Origin: Mameliella sp. CS4
GTDB taxonomy: Bacteria; Pseudomonadota; Alphaproteobacteria; Rhodobacterales; Rhodobacteraceae
Assembly: GCF_019392335.1 (NCBI RefSeq)
Contig: NZ_JAHXRQ010000008.1
Span: forward strand, 140,086-204,085
DNA length: 64,000 nucleotides
Direction of reading: 5' to 3'
Positions 42,785-50,879 of this stretch are shown piece by piece. The number at the start of each line of letters is the position of its first letter. Within the stretch, counting starts at the first letter, position 1. The notes under the pieces were generated by a model. That model did no database searches, was not told the origin of the DNA, and saw only the letters and a program-made list of their open reading frames with translations. The position numbers and the translations under genes are program-made.

Positions 42785-43332
42785 CAGTTCCTCTGCGTCT
42801 CGGCAGAGGCCGGGCCGACACTCAGCGTTTGGTAGATGGGAAGGACAACGGGTTTGTAAGCGAAGAACGCGAAAAGCGCGTAGATCGCGACCGCCGTCAG
42901 GACCCGTGTCGGGCGCGGCAAGGTCCGGCGCGTCTCGGCGGCGGCTTCCTTCGGGGTTTGCTCCATCGAAATCTTTTCGACCGGCGCGTCCATCGAAAGG
43001 ATCATGCGGTCCATCGTTATCGCCCGGCCTGTTGCGAGTTGGCGGTAGAAATTCGTCAGGACTTCCGACTCGCGCTGACCGATGGCCGAAAACCGAAAGC
43101 AGTCGGTTTCGGAGTCATGCTCCAATTCTGCCTGCAAGGTTATGCCGAAGCCCTGGAAAGGAATGGTGATCATGGCTTTACCGCTCACGCGGGGGACCGT
43201 CTCTGGCCGAGTGACCCCCTCCAGCGACCAGGATTCCGCCCAAAAACAGCCCACACCCTCCAGGTCAACCAGAAGCGGGGCCTGGATGGTGTAGCTCAAA
43301 TCTGGCAGGGCCGGTTCGTACCTGACTTTCAT
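42784..43332 (-). CDS. alg44: Alg44-like protein, truncated, with degenerate PilZ domain
   Basis: This is a 182-aa protein starting MKVRYEPALPDL (GAGG nine bases upstream). The first ~110 residues align with the PilZ domain of Alg44, and one helix follows at about 144-165. Alg44 of Pseudomonas (about 390 aa) then has a periplasmic adaptor domain, which is missing here; the protein ends some 18 residues after the helix. The c-di-GMP motifs RxxxR and DxSxxG are not intact: the first is absent and the second reads ESWSLEG. It overlaps alg8. It may be an obligate Alg8 partner without c-di-GMP control or with an altered one. Confidence 0.72.
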   Translation of the reverse strand: MKVRYEPALPDLSYTIQAPLLVDLEGVGCFWAESWSLEGVTRPETVPRVSGKAMITIPFQGFGITLQAELEHDSETDCFRFSAIGQRESEVLTNFYRQLATGRAITMDRMILSMDAPVEKISMEQTPKEAAAETRRTLPRPTRVLTAVAIYALFAFFAYKPVVLPIYQTLSVGPASAETQRN

Positions 43333-43757
43333 GGAACACATCCTCGATTACCCGCAACATGCCGGTCGAATGTGTTCATTTTTCGGCGAATTGGGGACAG
43401 TACGCGCCTTTGGGCTGCATTGTTGCGTATTTTTACCGGGCGTCATCATGCGAAATGATGCGCTTGCACTTGGGGCAGCCCCCTCTCATGGCGACTGTCC
43501 AACACAATGCATACCGACATTTTGCATCGCGGCGCTGCAAGATGCCCTTCGGCGGCAGAAAGGCCCCGAGGCCTTGGACACCGATCAGGGCAGGCAGTCC
43601 GTCGGTCCTGGGTCTACGCAGTTCCCGCCGTATGTCGTGCGCTTAACGGACAGTGTCACGGTGAGGCGGGCAGGGGAAATCGGAAAGCGCCCCACATCCG
43701 CAGCGATTCTCCCCAAAGTCGCTATTTGATCCGGCCCGGGAAGGGGCGGGCAAGGCT
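43333..43757. other. 425-bp intergenic region upstream of the alg44-like gene
   Basis: No gene was seen. The region holds the promoter of the alg44-alg8 pair. One inverted repeat, CATCAT (43444-43449) with ATGATG (43455-43460) around GCGAA, lies about 112 bases upstream of the start and could be an operator. No CtrA-type site was found here. Confidence 0.5.
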
Positions 43758-46661
43758 CTACAGCACGAAATCGGCAGCGGTCAGCCCGGTAACGCCGGCC
43801 ACCCGCAGCTCGGCATCTATCGCGCCATCTCCGTTCACATCGAACTGCACGATAGTCGAACCGGTGCCCGTCTCGAACAACCGCAGTTCGGGATTGCCGG
43901 AGGGCGCGAAAGGGGCGGTGCCTCGGAATTCGAAGACACCGGCAGAGACGGCAGCAATGTCGATCTGGTCCAACCCCTGCTGAAAATCCATGATCTGGTC
44001 GCGATCTGCCCCGATCCCGAGGTCTGGTGCCGACAGAAAGACAAAGACATCCGCATCCGCGCCACCGGTCAGGAAGTCGCGGCCGTCGCCGCTGAACAAA
44101 CGGTCCTGACCGGCGCCGCCCAGCATGGTGTCATTGCCTTCGCCACCGTTCAGTGTGTCATTGCCTCCGGCCCCGTTCAGCCTGTCGTTGCCCCCATTTC
44201 CGGACAGTTCATTGTCCAGGTGATTGCCGATCAGCACGTCGTTGCCATCGCCTCCCGCCGCGTTCTCGAAGTTGCGGATCGTGTCCCCGGCAGCAATCGC
44301 ATCGCCGGAGACCGAGTTATTCCACAGCCGGACGATCACGTCGTTTGCCGCCAAACTGTAGTCCAGCGTATCCCGGTCCCCTGGAGAGCCGTCCATGATA
44401 TCGGCCCCGTCGGAGCCGAACAGCACATCGTCGCCGGTCCCGCCGATCAGGCTGTCGGCGCCATTGCCGCCATCCATCGTGTCGTTCCCGGCGGACCCGA
44501 GCATCGTATCGTTGCCGTCCGGATCGCTGGCCCCCGCTCCGCTGAGCAAGAGGTCATTTCCGTTGCCGCCGATCATGCTGTCAGCGCCAAGCCCGCCGTA
44601 GAGCGTGTCGTTCCCGCCAGAGCCGTTCAGCGTGTCGTTGCCGCCCTGGCCATGCAGAGAATTTCCAAGATGGTTGCCCGTGAGCGTGTCATTGCCAGCG
44701 CCGCCCGCCACGTTTTCAAAGTTGCTGATCGTGTCCCCGGTGGCCTCCGGATCGCCAGACACAGCGTTGCTCCAGAGATTGACGTTCACACCGGCGGTGG
44801 CCAGCCTGTAGTCCAACGTATCGCTGTCTCCGGGGGAGCCGTCCAGGAAATCGGCCCCCGTCCCTCCGGCGATCCAGTCATCTCCAAACCCGCCGATGAT
44901 ACTGTCGAGGCCGGCGTTGCCGTAGAGCGAATCGTCTCCCCCATTGCCGGCCAGGGTGTCGTTGCCTGGATTGCCGATCAGGGTGTTGGCAAGGTGGTTG
45001 CCCTGGAGGATGTCGTTCCCGGATCCGCCCCGAGCCGCCTCGAAATTCAGGATCGTGTCCCCGGCCGCAACCGGATCGCCCGAGACCGTATTGTTCCAGA
45101 GCCGGACGATCACCTGCGTCGTCGCAAGGTCGTAGAGCAGGTAGTCGGTGCCGCCGGGCGACCCGTCGAGGGTCTCGGCACCGGTGTTTCCGATGATCAA
45201 GTCATCGCCAATCCCGCCGATGATGCTGTCGGCGCCGTCCCCCCCGTCCATCGTGTCGTTCCCGGCGTTGCCGTTCAGGACATCGACGCCTTCTCCGCCG
45301 TGCAGATCGTCGCCGGCACCGCCACCGTGAAGGGTGTCATTGCCGCCGTTTCCGGTCAGGACATTGCTCACCTCGTTGCCGGTCAACTCGTCATTGCCGC
45401 TGCCGCCGGTCGCATTCTCGATCACCACGCCGTTGGCGATGGTGAACCCACCGTGGAACGCGGGCAGATGAGTGACAAAGCCGCCGCCGCCCGACTCGAA
45501 ACCCAAGGTCGCGGCGCGCAGGTCGATGACCGCGTCGCTGGAGCCGTCGTGGCGGATTTCATCGGTGCCGGAGACGTCCCAGATCGCCGCGTATCCGCTA
45601 TTGATGGCCGTCAGAAGATAAGTGCTGTCACCGGCGCCCGTCGTCGTGTTCGCCCCATACATGTTTTGCACGGCGGCGATATCGATCGGGGACGGCGTAT
45701 AGACCGAGCCATAGGGCGTCACGGATTCAGGCAGGTAGCCGAGCGGCCCGGTCGGCCAGCCACGGTTGTAGCTCATCACCGTAAAGACCTCTTGGTTGAG
45801 GTCGTTGTCGCCGTAGGAAAAGAATGGGGTGGTGACGCCGGGCAATACGACGCCTTCATGCGGGTGATCCAGGCCCAGCAGATGGCCGATCTCGTGGATG
45901 ACGATGGCAAAGGCAAAGCCGCCATCGTCCAGAGATCCCGCATCGGTCCATTGCGAAACCCGGTTGGATAGGCGCATCACTTGCAGCGTCCCGCCGGGGA
46001 ATTGGGCGTCCCCGTAGGGCGGGGAATCGCCCAGAACCACCTCGATATCGGCCTCGGCGCGGTTGGTCGTCTGCACGAACTGAAGGTCCGCCACCTCGGA
46101 CCAGGTGGCAAAGGCGGCCATGATCCGCTGCTGTTCATAGGCGCTGGCCGCGTCGGCCGTGATGCCCCCGACCACATCCCCGGCATCGGCGATATAGACG
46201 CGGATCGGATCCGACGTGTCGATAAGATAGGTGGTCTGCAATACAGAGCTCAGGTCCACGGTCGGCGCTGCGGCGGTTCGTTCGGACTGGTGGGGCTCTG
46301 TCAGTGTCACGCTGTCCCGGGCGAACGATAAATAGGCGTCCGTCGGTGACGGCGCGGTACGGAAGATGGCGGCGGTCCCATCATCGGCACTGGCCCTGTT
46401 CGGGAGTGTTTCCAGGAGGGGCGCGGCGGCCGTGTGCCCGGCCCATCCGCCTCCTGCAAGCAGCAGATCAACAAATTCTGCCGGTTCCAGGCTTGGTCGG
46501 ACCCTGGGCTCCCCGGGATCCGTCGGTCCCTGCATCAGGGAGGCCGGATACCAGTCCTGATTGTCGGCACTCTCGATGCGGTCTTCAAAGGAAGCACCTG
46601 TGCCAAGGATGGCTGTGACGGTCTTGGTGCCTTGAATCGCGACTGTTCCGCCGATGGACAT
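43758..46661 (-). CDS. Serralysin-type RTX zinc metalloprotease (M10)
   Basis: This is a 967-aa secreted protease. The metzincin zinc motif HEIGHLLGLDH is at 256-266 and the Met-turn VMSYNRG at 295-301. From about 420 there are several blocks of RTX repeats such as GGNGNDLLLSG, separated by spacers with LRLWNNSVSGD-like sequence, so the RTX part is far longer than in classic serralysins (about 480 aa in total). The last ~100 residues are a Peptidase_M10_C domain ending DFVL, nearly the same as in the RTX proteins at 58323 and 59835. Secretion by a type I system is expected, but no HlyB/HlyD genes are in view. GGGGGAAG precedes the start. Confidence 0.92.
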   Translation of the reverse strand: MSIGGTVAIQGTKTVTAILGTGASFEDRIESADNQDWYPASLMQGPTDPGEPRVRPSLEPAEFVDLLLAGGGWAGHTAAAPLLETLPNRASADDGTAAIFRTAPSPTDAYLSFARDSVTLTEPHQSERTAAAPTVDLSSVLQTTYLIDTSDPIRVYIADAGDVVGGITADAASAYEQQRIMAAFATWSEVADLQFVQTTNRAEADIEVVLGDSPPYGDAQFPGGTLQVMRLSNRVSQWTDAGSLDDGGFAFAIVIHEIGHLLGLDHPHEGVVLPGVTTPFFSYGDNDLNQEVFTVMSYNRGWPTGPLGYLPESVTPYGSVYTPSPIDIAAVQNMYGANTTTGAGDSTYLLTAINSGYAAIWDVSGTDEIRHDGSSDAVIDLRAATLGFESGGGGFVTHLPAFHGGFTIANGVVIENATGGSGNDELTGNEVSNVLTGNGGNDTLHGGGAGDDLHGGEGVDVLNGNAGNDTMDGGDGADSIIGGIGDDLIIGNTGAETLDGSPGGTDYLLYDLATTQVIVRLWNNTVSGDPVAAGDTILNFEAARGGSGNDILQGNHLANTLIGNPGNDTLAGNGGDDSLYGNAGLDSIIGGFGDDWIAGGTGADFLDGSPGDSDTLDYRLATAGVNVNLWSNAVSGDPEATGDTISNFENVAGGAGNDTLTGNHLGNSLHGQGGNDTLNGSGGNDTLYGGLGADSMIGGNGNDLLLSGAGASDPDGNDTMLGSAGNDTMDGGNGADSLIGGTGDDVLFGSDGADIMDGSPGDRDTLDYSLAANDVIVRLWNNSVSGDAIAAGDTIRNFENAAGGDGNDVLIGNHLDNELSGNGGNDRLNGAGGNDTLNGGEGNDTMLGGAGQDRLFSGDGRDFLTGGADADVFVFLSAPDLGIGADRDQIMDFQQGLDQIDIAAVSAGVFEFRGTAPFAPSGNPELRLFETGTGSTIVQFDVNGDGAIDAELRVAGVTGLTAADFVL

Positions 46662-47113
46662 GGACGGCTTCCCCCTAATGTCTCTGTCTATTCCCGGAGG
46701 CAGCTGCGCCTGATTGGCAAAGAAGACACCAAATCAACGGCAATAAAGGATCACAGTGTCCGGCTTTCCAAACTGTGGAAACTCCCATGATGAGACCACA
46801 GCGGGCAAGTTTCGGCAAAGGAATTCGCGTGGCGGGTGCGCAGGTCTTGGGGTGCGTTGGCCCTGTGGCCTGACCGGATACCCGTGCCTCATCCATTGCG
46901 GGCCTGGATGCCCCTTCAGGGTGTCGGCCCATTGCGCGACCCGCGAGCAGGTGAACAACGATCTGGGTGGCGGGTGCGACGCGGTCCCGATGCCCGGTTT
47001 GTCTTGTCCACCACAAGGCTCGGTTCTGCTGTAAGCCCCTCGGGGGTATGGCCGTGCCGACCGACGGATCGCGGCGCGACACGTTGTGAACCGTCGTTCA
47101 ATTGAGTTGAGAA

Positions 47114-47129
47114 TGACACGCCGTTGTCA
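47114..47129. promoter_or_regulatory. Inverted repeat TGACA-N6-TGTCA upstream of phnF
   Basis: TGACA (47114-47118) and TGTCA (47125-47129) form a 5-bp inverted repeat about 40-56 bases before phnF. The TGTCA half resembles part of a Pho-box repeat, but the second repeat is weak. It may be a regulator site for the phnF-M operon. Confidence 0.35.
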
Positions 47130-47148
47130 CATGCAGGGTCTAGGTGAA

Positions 47149-47165
47149 ATTCATTCGGATGTTTT
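47149..47165 (+). promoter_or_regulatory. Candidate PhnF operator, copy 1
   Basis: TCATTCGGATGTTTT (47151-47165) differs at only two positions from TCATCCGGATGTATT upstream of phnC (53621-53635). The core CATYCGGATG is a near-perfect palindrome. It lies directly before the phnF start, where binding would block translation initiation or transcription. Confidence 0.5.
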
Positions 47166-47169
47166 GAAG

Positions 47170-47892
47170 ATGTCAAAAGAACGTTGGCGCGAAATTCGCG
47201 CGTTGATCGAACAGGAAATCATGGACGGTGTGTTGGAACCCGGGGCCAGGCTGCCCACAGAGCCTGAACTGGCAAGCCTGTATCAGGCCGGGCGCCATTC
47301 GGTACGCCGCGCGGTCGCGGAGCTGGCCAAGGAAGGGCACCTGAGCATCGAGCAGGGACGCGGCACCTTTGTGCAGCCGCGCCCGATGATTGATTATCCG
47401 ATTGGGCGACGGACGCGGCTAAGGCGCAACCTTGGGCCACAGGGGCTGGCGGTGGCGGGCGAAACGCTGGGGTCCGAACGGATTGCCGCCACGGGCCGTG
47501 TCGCCCGGGTGCTGGGACTGGAAGAGGGCGCGCCGGTGATCGCCACGCGTCGCCGGTCCCTGGCCGATGGCGTGCCAGTCAACCTCGGGACGATCTACCA
47601 CGACGCCACGCGCTTTCCCGACTACCCGGACCGGCGCCAGGCGCTGGGATCGACGACGGAGGTCTACAAGACCTACGGCATCAATGACTACCTGCGCGCC
47701 GAGACGCGCATTCATGCCCGCCCGGCCCGCAGCGAAGAGGCCCGCCTGTTGAACCAGCATCCCGACATGCCGGTGCTGGTGGTGCGCGCGGTGGACAAGT
47801 CGCTGGATGGCAGGCCGCTCGCTTACAGCAAGGTGATCTGGTCGGCGGCGCGGGTGAAATTCAGCATCAACCCTGACGAGGACGAGGAATGA
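47170..47892 (+). CDS. phnF: PhnF, GntR/HutC-family repressor of phosphonate genes
   Basis: This is a 240-aa GntR regulator of the HutC type. The start MSKERWREIRALIEQE is chosen by family length; the ribosome site is poor. The winged helix is at about 5-70 (ELASLYQAGRHSVRRAVAELAKEG) and the UTRA ligand domain at about 90-235. It heads the phnGHIJKLM run and overlaps phnG by four bases. It probably represses this operon and perhaps phnC through the shared near-palindrome. Confidence 0.88.
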   Translation: MSKERWREIRALIEQEIMDGVLEPGARLPTEPELASLYQAGRHSVRRAVAELAKEGHLSIEQGRGTFVQPRPMIDYPIGRRTRLRRNLGPQGLAVAGETLGSERIAATGRVARVLGLEEGAPVIATRRRSLADGVPVNLGTIYHDATRFPDYPDRRQALGSTTEVYKTYGINDYLRAETRIHARPARSEEARLLNQHPDMPVLVVRAVDKSLDGRPLAYSKVIWSAARVKFSINPDEDEE

Positions 47893-48332
47893 CCGGAACA
47901 ATCGCCGATCCGCCGGACTGGCCGCATGAACGCATTCTGAGCGTGCTGGCACGCGCGGACACGACGCGGCTCAAGGCCTGTGCCGAACCGCTGATCGCCG
48001 AGATGGGAGAGATCGAGGTGCGCGACAACCGCACCGGGCTTGTCATGTTGCCGATGCGGGACACGGCGCAGGGGACGCATTTCCACCTTGGCGAGGTGCT
48101 GGTGAGCGAGGCGCGCATCGCGGCGCGGGAAACCGAGGGCTACGGAATGCGCCGGGGCCGCGACCTTGAGGCCGCGATGGCGATGGCTCTGGTCGATCTG
48201 GCCTTGGCTCTTGGCTGCCGGGTCGACGCTTGTCTGTGCTTTCTCGACGCCGAGGCCGCGCGTCAGGCCGCCGAGGATCACGAGACCCTGTGCAGGGTAG
48301 AGGCGACACGCGTGGACATGGAAACATTCTGA
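47889..48332 (+). CDS. phnG: PhnG, C-P lyase complex subunit
   Basis: This is a 147-aa subunit of the PhnGHIJ core complex. With PhnI, PhnH and PhnL it forms alpha-D-ribose 1-methylphosphonate 5-triphosphate from ATP and methylphosphonate. Family features include FHLGEVLVSEARIAA near residue 57 and GYGMRRGRDLEAAMAMALVD near 80. The length is normal. It overlaps phnF and touches phnH (TGATG). Confidence 0.92.
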   Translation: MTGTIADPPDWPHERILSVLARADTTRLKACAEPLIAEMGEIEVRDNRTGLVMLPMRDTAQGTHFHLGEVLVSEARIAARETEGYGMRRGRDLEAAMAMALVDLALALGCRVDACLCFLDAEAARQAAEDHETLCRVEATRVDMETF

Positions 48333-48868
48333 TGACCCTGACCCCGAAACCCTCCGATTTCGAAGCCCGCTGCAATGCCACCTACGAGGCGCTGATGTGG
48401 GCACTGTCGCGACCCGGCCTGATCCGGGATCTGCCCGCTGAGGGGCAGGCGCAGATTGTCGACGCGCTGATCGACCGCGAATGTTCGGTCCATGCCGCCG
48501 ATCCCGATCTGGCGGATCTTGCCGTGCGGAGCGGTGCCGCGCGCGTGGCAATCGACAGGGCGGATCATGTCTTTCTGTCCGACTTGCAGCAAACCGCGCA
48601 ACTGAAGGCCTTGAACCTCGGCTCTGACCTGCACCCCGAAAACGGGGCGACGCTGGTTCTGAACGCGGATCTGACCGACGGTCAGCGGCTGCGCCTGACC
48701 GGACCCGGTGTGGATGGCACGCTCGACGTGACGGTTGGCGGCCTGCCCAAGGGGATCTGGCCGGAACGGGCCCGCGTCATGCGCTACCCGATGGGGTTCG
48801 AAATGTTCCTGGTGGACGGCGCGCGGGTGATGGGCCTGCCGCGCTCGACCCAAGTGGAGGTGCTCTGA
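48332..48868 (+). CDS. phnH: PhnH, C-P lyase complex subunit
   Basis: This is a 178-aa core subunit starting MTLTPKPSDFEARCNATYEA at the TGATG overlap with phnG. Features are ALMWALSRPGLIRDLP and the C-terminal GLPKGIWPERARVMRYPMGFEM, conserved in PhnH. In the complex it pairs with PhnG and PhnI. It overlaps phnI by one base. Confidence 0.92.
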   Translation: MTLTPKPSDFEARCNATYEALMWALSRPGLIRDLPAEGQAQIVDALIDRECSVHAADPDLADLAVRSGAARVAIDRADHVFLSDLQQTAQLKALNLGSDLHPENGATLVLNADLTDGQRLRLTGPGVDGTLDVTVGGLPKGIWPERARVMRYPMGFEMFLVDGARVMGLPRSTQVEVL

Positions 48869-49947
48869 TGGCCTATGTGGCGACACGGGGTGGCGAACGC
48901 GCCATCGAACAATCGCAGCGCCTCTACCGGGCTGACATCGGTCCGATTTCACCCGGGCGGGTGGCCGAGGTGCGCGCCGCGCTGCCCTATCTCGTAGACC
49001 GGGTGATGGGCGAGGCCTCGCTCTATGATGAGGATCTGGCGGCGCTGGCGCTGGCGCAGACAGGGGGCGAGCTGTACGAGGCAATCCTGCTGTTGCGGGC
49101 CTGGCGCACAACACAGCCGCGCCTGACAGTGGCAGAGCCGGTGACGCAGGAAAGCCTGTTCACCCACCGCCGGATTTCGGCCGCCTTCAAGGACATTCCC
49201 GGCGGGCAGGTGCTGGGTCCGACGCTTGACTATGCTCACCGCATTCTCGCAACCGAGGTCCTGTCCGGAGAAACCCATGTGCCGGCTCCGGTCGAACCGG
49301 CTGCGACACCGTCGCCTGCAAAGCAGCCTTCGGTGGCTGCGTGGCAAGCCGAGAACGGGTTGCTGACGGCTCCGGTGACAGACCGGACCCTGGGCAACGA
49401 TATTCCTGACGTCACCCGCGAACCGCTGCTCTTTCCCGCCAAGCGCGCGCATACGCTGCAATCCCTGGCGCGGGCCGAAACGGGGGGCGTTCTGGCCCTC
49501 GGCTACGCGGCGCAGCGTGGATACGGGCAGGCGCATCCGACGGTGAACGAACTGCGACTGGCCGAAGCCGAGATCGTGGTGACGCACCCGCGCGGTACAA
49601 GGTTCAGCGCCGGTCGGGTGAAAGTCTCGCAGGCCGAGGTCGTGTCGAAAAAGGGCGCAGAGCTTGGGCTGGGCTTTGCCGCGACCCTTGGCTGGAATGA
49701 GGTCAAGGTGATCGCGGCGGCGACGCTGGACCTGAACGCCAAGGGCGCGGCCAAGGGATCAGCGACGGAGGAAGAGTTCTTTCTCTACCATACCGAGGGT
49801 GTCGAAAGTTCTGGCTTCTGCATCCACTTCAAGCTGCCGCACTACGTCACCTTCCAATCGAGCCTTGATGCCATGCGCGACGCGAAGGCCCGACGTGCCG
49901 CGCGGGAGACAGTCGAAGAAGACAAACGAGTGGAGCCTGCGGAATGA
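48868..49947 (+). CDS. phnI: PhnI, C-P lyase complex subunit (nucleosidase)
   Basis: This is a 359-aa subunit. PhnI carries the nucleosidase activity that releases the base and, with PhnG, H and L, joins the phosphonate to ribose. The zinc histidines reported for E. coli PhnI (H328 and H333) are matched by H320 and H325 in FCIHFKLPHYVTF. The N-terminal MAYVATRGGERAIEQSQ is typical. It overlaps phnJ by four bases. It appears intact, in contrast to the altered PhnJ next to it. Confidence 0.93.
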   Translation: MAYVATRGGERAIEQSQRLYRADIGPISPGRVAEVRAALPYLVDRVMGEASLYDEDLAALALAQTGGELYEAILLLRAWRTTQPRLTVAEPVTQESLFTHRRISAAFKDIPGGQVLGPTLDYAHRILATEVLSGETHVPAPVEPAATPSPAKQPSVAAWQAENGLLTAPVTDRTLGNDIPDVTREPLLFPAKRAHTLQSLARAETGGVLALGYAAQRGYGQAHPTVNELRLAEAEIVVTHPRGTRFSAGRVKVSQAEVVSKKGAELGLGFAATLGWNEVKVIAAATLDLNAKGAAKGSATEEEFFLYHTEGVESSGFCIHFKLPHYVTFQSSLDAMRDAKARRAARETVEEDKRVEPAE

Positions 49948-50879
49948 CCCTGAAATCCCTCACCCGAGACTGGGAGCCGATGGCCTATGGCTTTCTCGAT
50001 GCCTCCGCCAAACGTGAGATCCGGCGCAAGACGCTGAAGGCCATCGCCGTTCCGGGCTGTCAGATGCCCTATGCCAGCCGCGAGGTGCCGATGGCGCGCG
50101 GCTGGGGCACCGGCGGATTGCAGGTATCCTGCACGCTCATCAACCCCGCGACACGGGTCAAGGTGATCGACCAGGGCGCCGATGACAGCGTCAATGCCGC
50201 CTCGATCCGCAAGTTCCTGGCACATGTGTCAGGTGCGCCGGTGACGATGGACACGCTGGAGGCCGACCTGATCCAGTCGCGCCACCGCATCCCCGAGGAA
50301 GTGCTGCGCGAGGACCAGGTGCTGGTCCTGCAGGTGCCCAACCCCGAACCGCTGCGCCCGGTGCAGCCCAATATGTCCATCGCGCGGCAGATGCACGCGG
50401 ATGCGGATTACGGGCGGATGTGGCTGCAGCTCTATGAACAGATCGTGCGGTCGGGGCGGGTGATGCAGGGTGCCTCTTACCCCTCGCTGGTGAACGGGCG
50501 CTATGTCATGACACCGTCGCCGATCCCGCGCTGGGACGTGCCCAAGCTGCACATGGCGCAACATCTGACGATCCTCTCGGCGGGGCGCGAAAAGCGTCTG
50601 CACGCTGTGCCGCCTTATACACGGGTCGAGCCGCTGGTTTTTGACGATGTGCCCTACCGGGTGGAGGAACACGGCGATCTGACCTGTCAGCGGTCCGGCG
50701 CGCGCGGTTTTTTCATGAACGAGATCCCGCAGGCGGATGGGACCTCCAGCTACGAGGTTTCGGACAGTGAGCTGGGCGTCAAGACGATCCGCCGGGCCGA
50801 AGGCGCGCCGGTGAAGATCGGCCCGACCTGGTATCGCGATGGGCAGATGGGGCCCGCGACCGAGGAGGACAGGACATGA
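49944..50879 (+). CDS. phnJ: PhnJ-like C-P lyase subunit lacking most catalytic cysteines
   Basis: This 311-aa protein aligns end to end with PhnJ, the radical-SAM C-P lyase: GWGTGGLQV (53-61), VIDQGADD (74-81), QSRHRIPEE (111-119), VNGRYVMTPSPIPRWDVPK (183-201) and AGREKRLHAVPPYTRVE (213-229). The glycyl-radical glycine is kept (G38 in AVPGCQ). In E. coli the [4Fe-4S] ligands are C241, C244 and C266, and C272 is the thiyl cysteine. Here the matching positions read C248, S251, V272 and G278. Only C39, C63 and C248 occur in the whole protein. There is no frameshift in this part and the reading frame is coupled on both sides. A 30-residue tail follows. Function as a normal C-P lyase is doubtful. 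Confidence 0.85.
   Translation: MTLKSLTRDWEPMAYGFLDASAKREIRRKTLKAIAVPGCQMPYASREVPMARGWGTGGLQVSCTLINPATRVKVIDQGADDSVNAASIRKFLAHVSGAPVTMDTLEADLIQSRHRIPEEVLREDQVLVLQVPNPEPLRPVQPNMSIARQMHADADYGRMWLQLYEQIVRSGRVMQGASYPSLVNGRYVMTPSPIPRWDVPKLHMAQHLTILSAGREKRLHAVPPYTRVEPLVFDDVPYRVEEHGDLTCQRSGARGFFMNEIPQADGTSSYEVSDSELGVKTIRRAEGAPVKIGPTWYRDGQMGPATEEDRT

Larger units (their letters stand above)
46662..47169. other. 508-bp intergenic region between the protease and phnF
   Basis: No convincing gene. The right end holds the phnF promoter elements listed separately, and the left end the protease promoter, which contains an imperfect repeat TTTCC-N7-GGAAA near 46770. Short open frames in between show no recognisable protein. 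Confidence 0.5.

Noticed and set aside
44100..45400. Repeated short units that at first look like a repeat array
   Set aside because: Spacing and sequence follow the RTX nonapeptide codons; there are no constant repeats with unique spacers, so it is not a CRISPR array.
44220..45971. Open frame of 583 codons antisense to the protease RTX repeats
   Set aside because: The regular pattern simply mirrors the RTX repeats of the sense gene.
47131..47169. A longer phnF starting at the ATG at 47131
   Set aside because: The extra residues do not match the family start and the ATG lacks a ribosome site; the shared operator motif would then be coding.
50640..50879. A frameshift as the reason for the missing PhnJ cysteines
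   Set aside because: The next frame meets a stop within a few codons, and the sequence FFMNEIPQADGTSSYEVSDSE still follows the PhnJ pattern in the called frame.
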